A stretch of 10,000 nucleotides of DNA from Symbiodinium natans. Taxonomy: Eukaryota; Sar; Dinophyceae; Suessiales; Symbiodiniaceae. The DNA is taken from the NCBI GenBank assembly GCA_905221605.1, contig CAJNDS010000670.1, forward strand, positions 40,001 through 50,000, read 5' to 3'. Numbering within the stretch: the stretch's first letter is position 1; each line of letters starts with the position of its first letter. This document shows positions 9,994 to 10,000 of this stretch, piece after piece. Position numbers and translations under genes: made by a program. The notes under the pieces are model-generated. The model did no database searches. It saw only the letters and a list, made by a program, of their open reading frames with translations, and was not told where the DNA came from.

Positions 9994-10000
9994 TTTAGGG

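Noticed and set aside
9785-10000. A true chromosome end at the right edge
   Set aside because: The array is TTTAGGG pointing right, as a right-hand telomere would, but it changes into an octamer and the window contains many inverted interstitial blocks, so terminal position cannot be claimed.
1-10000. tRNA, 5S rRNA, snRNA or spliced-leader genes
   Set aside because: I looked for the tRNA B-box-like GGTTCGAATCC and for a dinoflagellate spliced-leader sequence and saw no convincing match on either strand. A dedicated search (tRNAscan, Infernal) would decide.

Overview
The window reads as nuclear DNA from a eukaryote whose telomere repeat is the TTTAGGG type. No bacterial operon, rRNA, tRNA, CRISPR array or intact long gene is visible. 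Roughly half of the 10 kb is TTTAGGG/CCCTAAA repeat in about 35 separate blocks that flip orientation again and again, so this is interstitial telomere-like repeat and not a chromosome end. The spacers between blocks are unique. Several are GC-rich, and a few show the codon-position GC pattern of coding DNA (third position very high, second low) over only 20 to 60 codons, which fits very small exons. Together these features suggest an alveolate. A dinoflagellate of the Symbiodiniaceae/Prorocentrum kind is my first guess, and a coccidian such as Eimeria, whose repeat-rich segments are known to carry telomere-like heptamers, is second. A green alga or plant subtelomere is less likely. This assignment is inference.

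Layout. 1-1380: C-rich blocks including a pure 8-mer CCCTAAAA array (262-388), two exon-like islands (162-262 plus strand, 387-563 minus strand), a palindromic element (667-878) and a long TTTAGGG block (917-1075). 1440-2500: C-rich block, a higher-order repeat of telomere variants (1699-1879), then G-rich blocks. 2530-3900: mostly C-rich blocks including a pure CCCCAAA array (2940-3017), the best exon candidate of the window (2777-2880, minus), and the first copy of a hairpin element (3299-3400). 3900-6460: mostly G-rich blocks with TGTAGGG, TTCAGGG and TTGAGGG variants and four or five exon-like islands. 6460-7870: the largest repeat-poor part, with a second hairpin element (6739-6846) and unrecognised open frames. 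7870-10000: more blocks, strongly decayed ones at 8137-8370, a third hairpin family (8588-8689), the second copy of the first family (8748-8842), a minus-strand terminal-exon candidate (9690-9767), and a pure 8-mer TTGTAGGG array at the right edge.

How the parts may fit together. Canonical TTTAGGG arrays carry TAG (or TAA on the other strand) in every frame every 21 bases, so no coding sequence can pass through them. If the islands are exons, the repeat blocks must be intronic or intergenic. The repeat itself offers TTTAG|G, a usable 3' splice site. No gene is identified with confidence and no product name is given. The exon calls rest on codon-position composition and splice-site look-alikes counted by eye.
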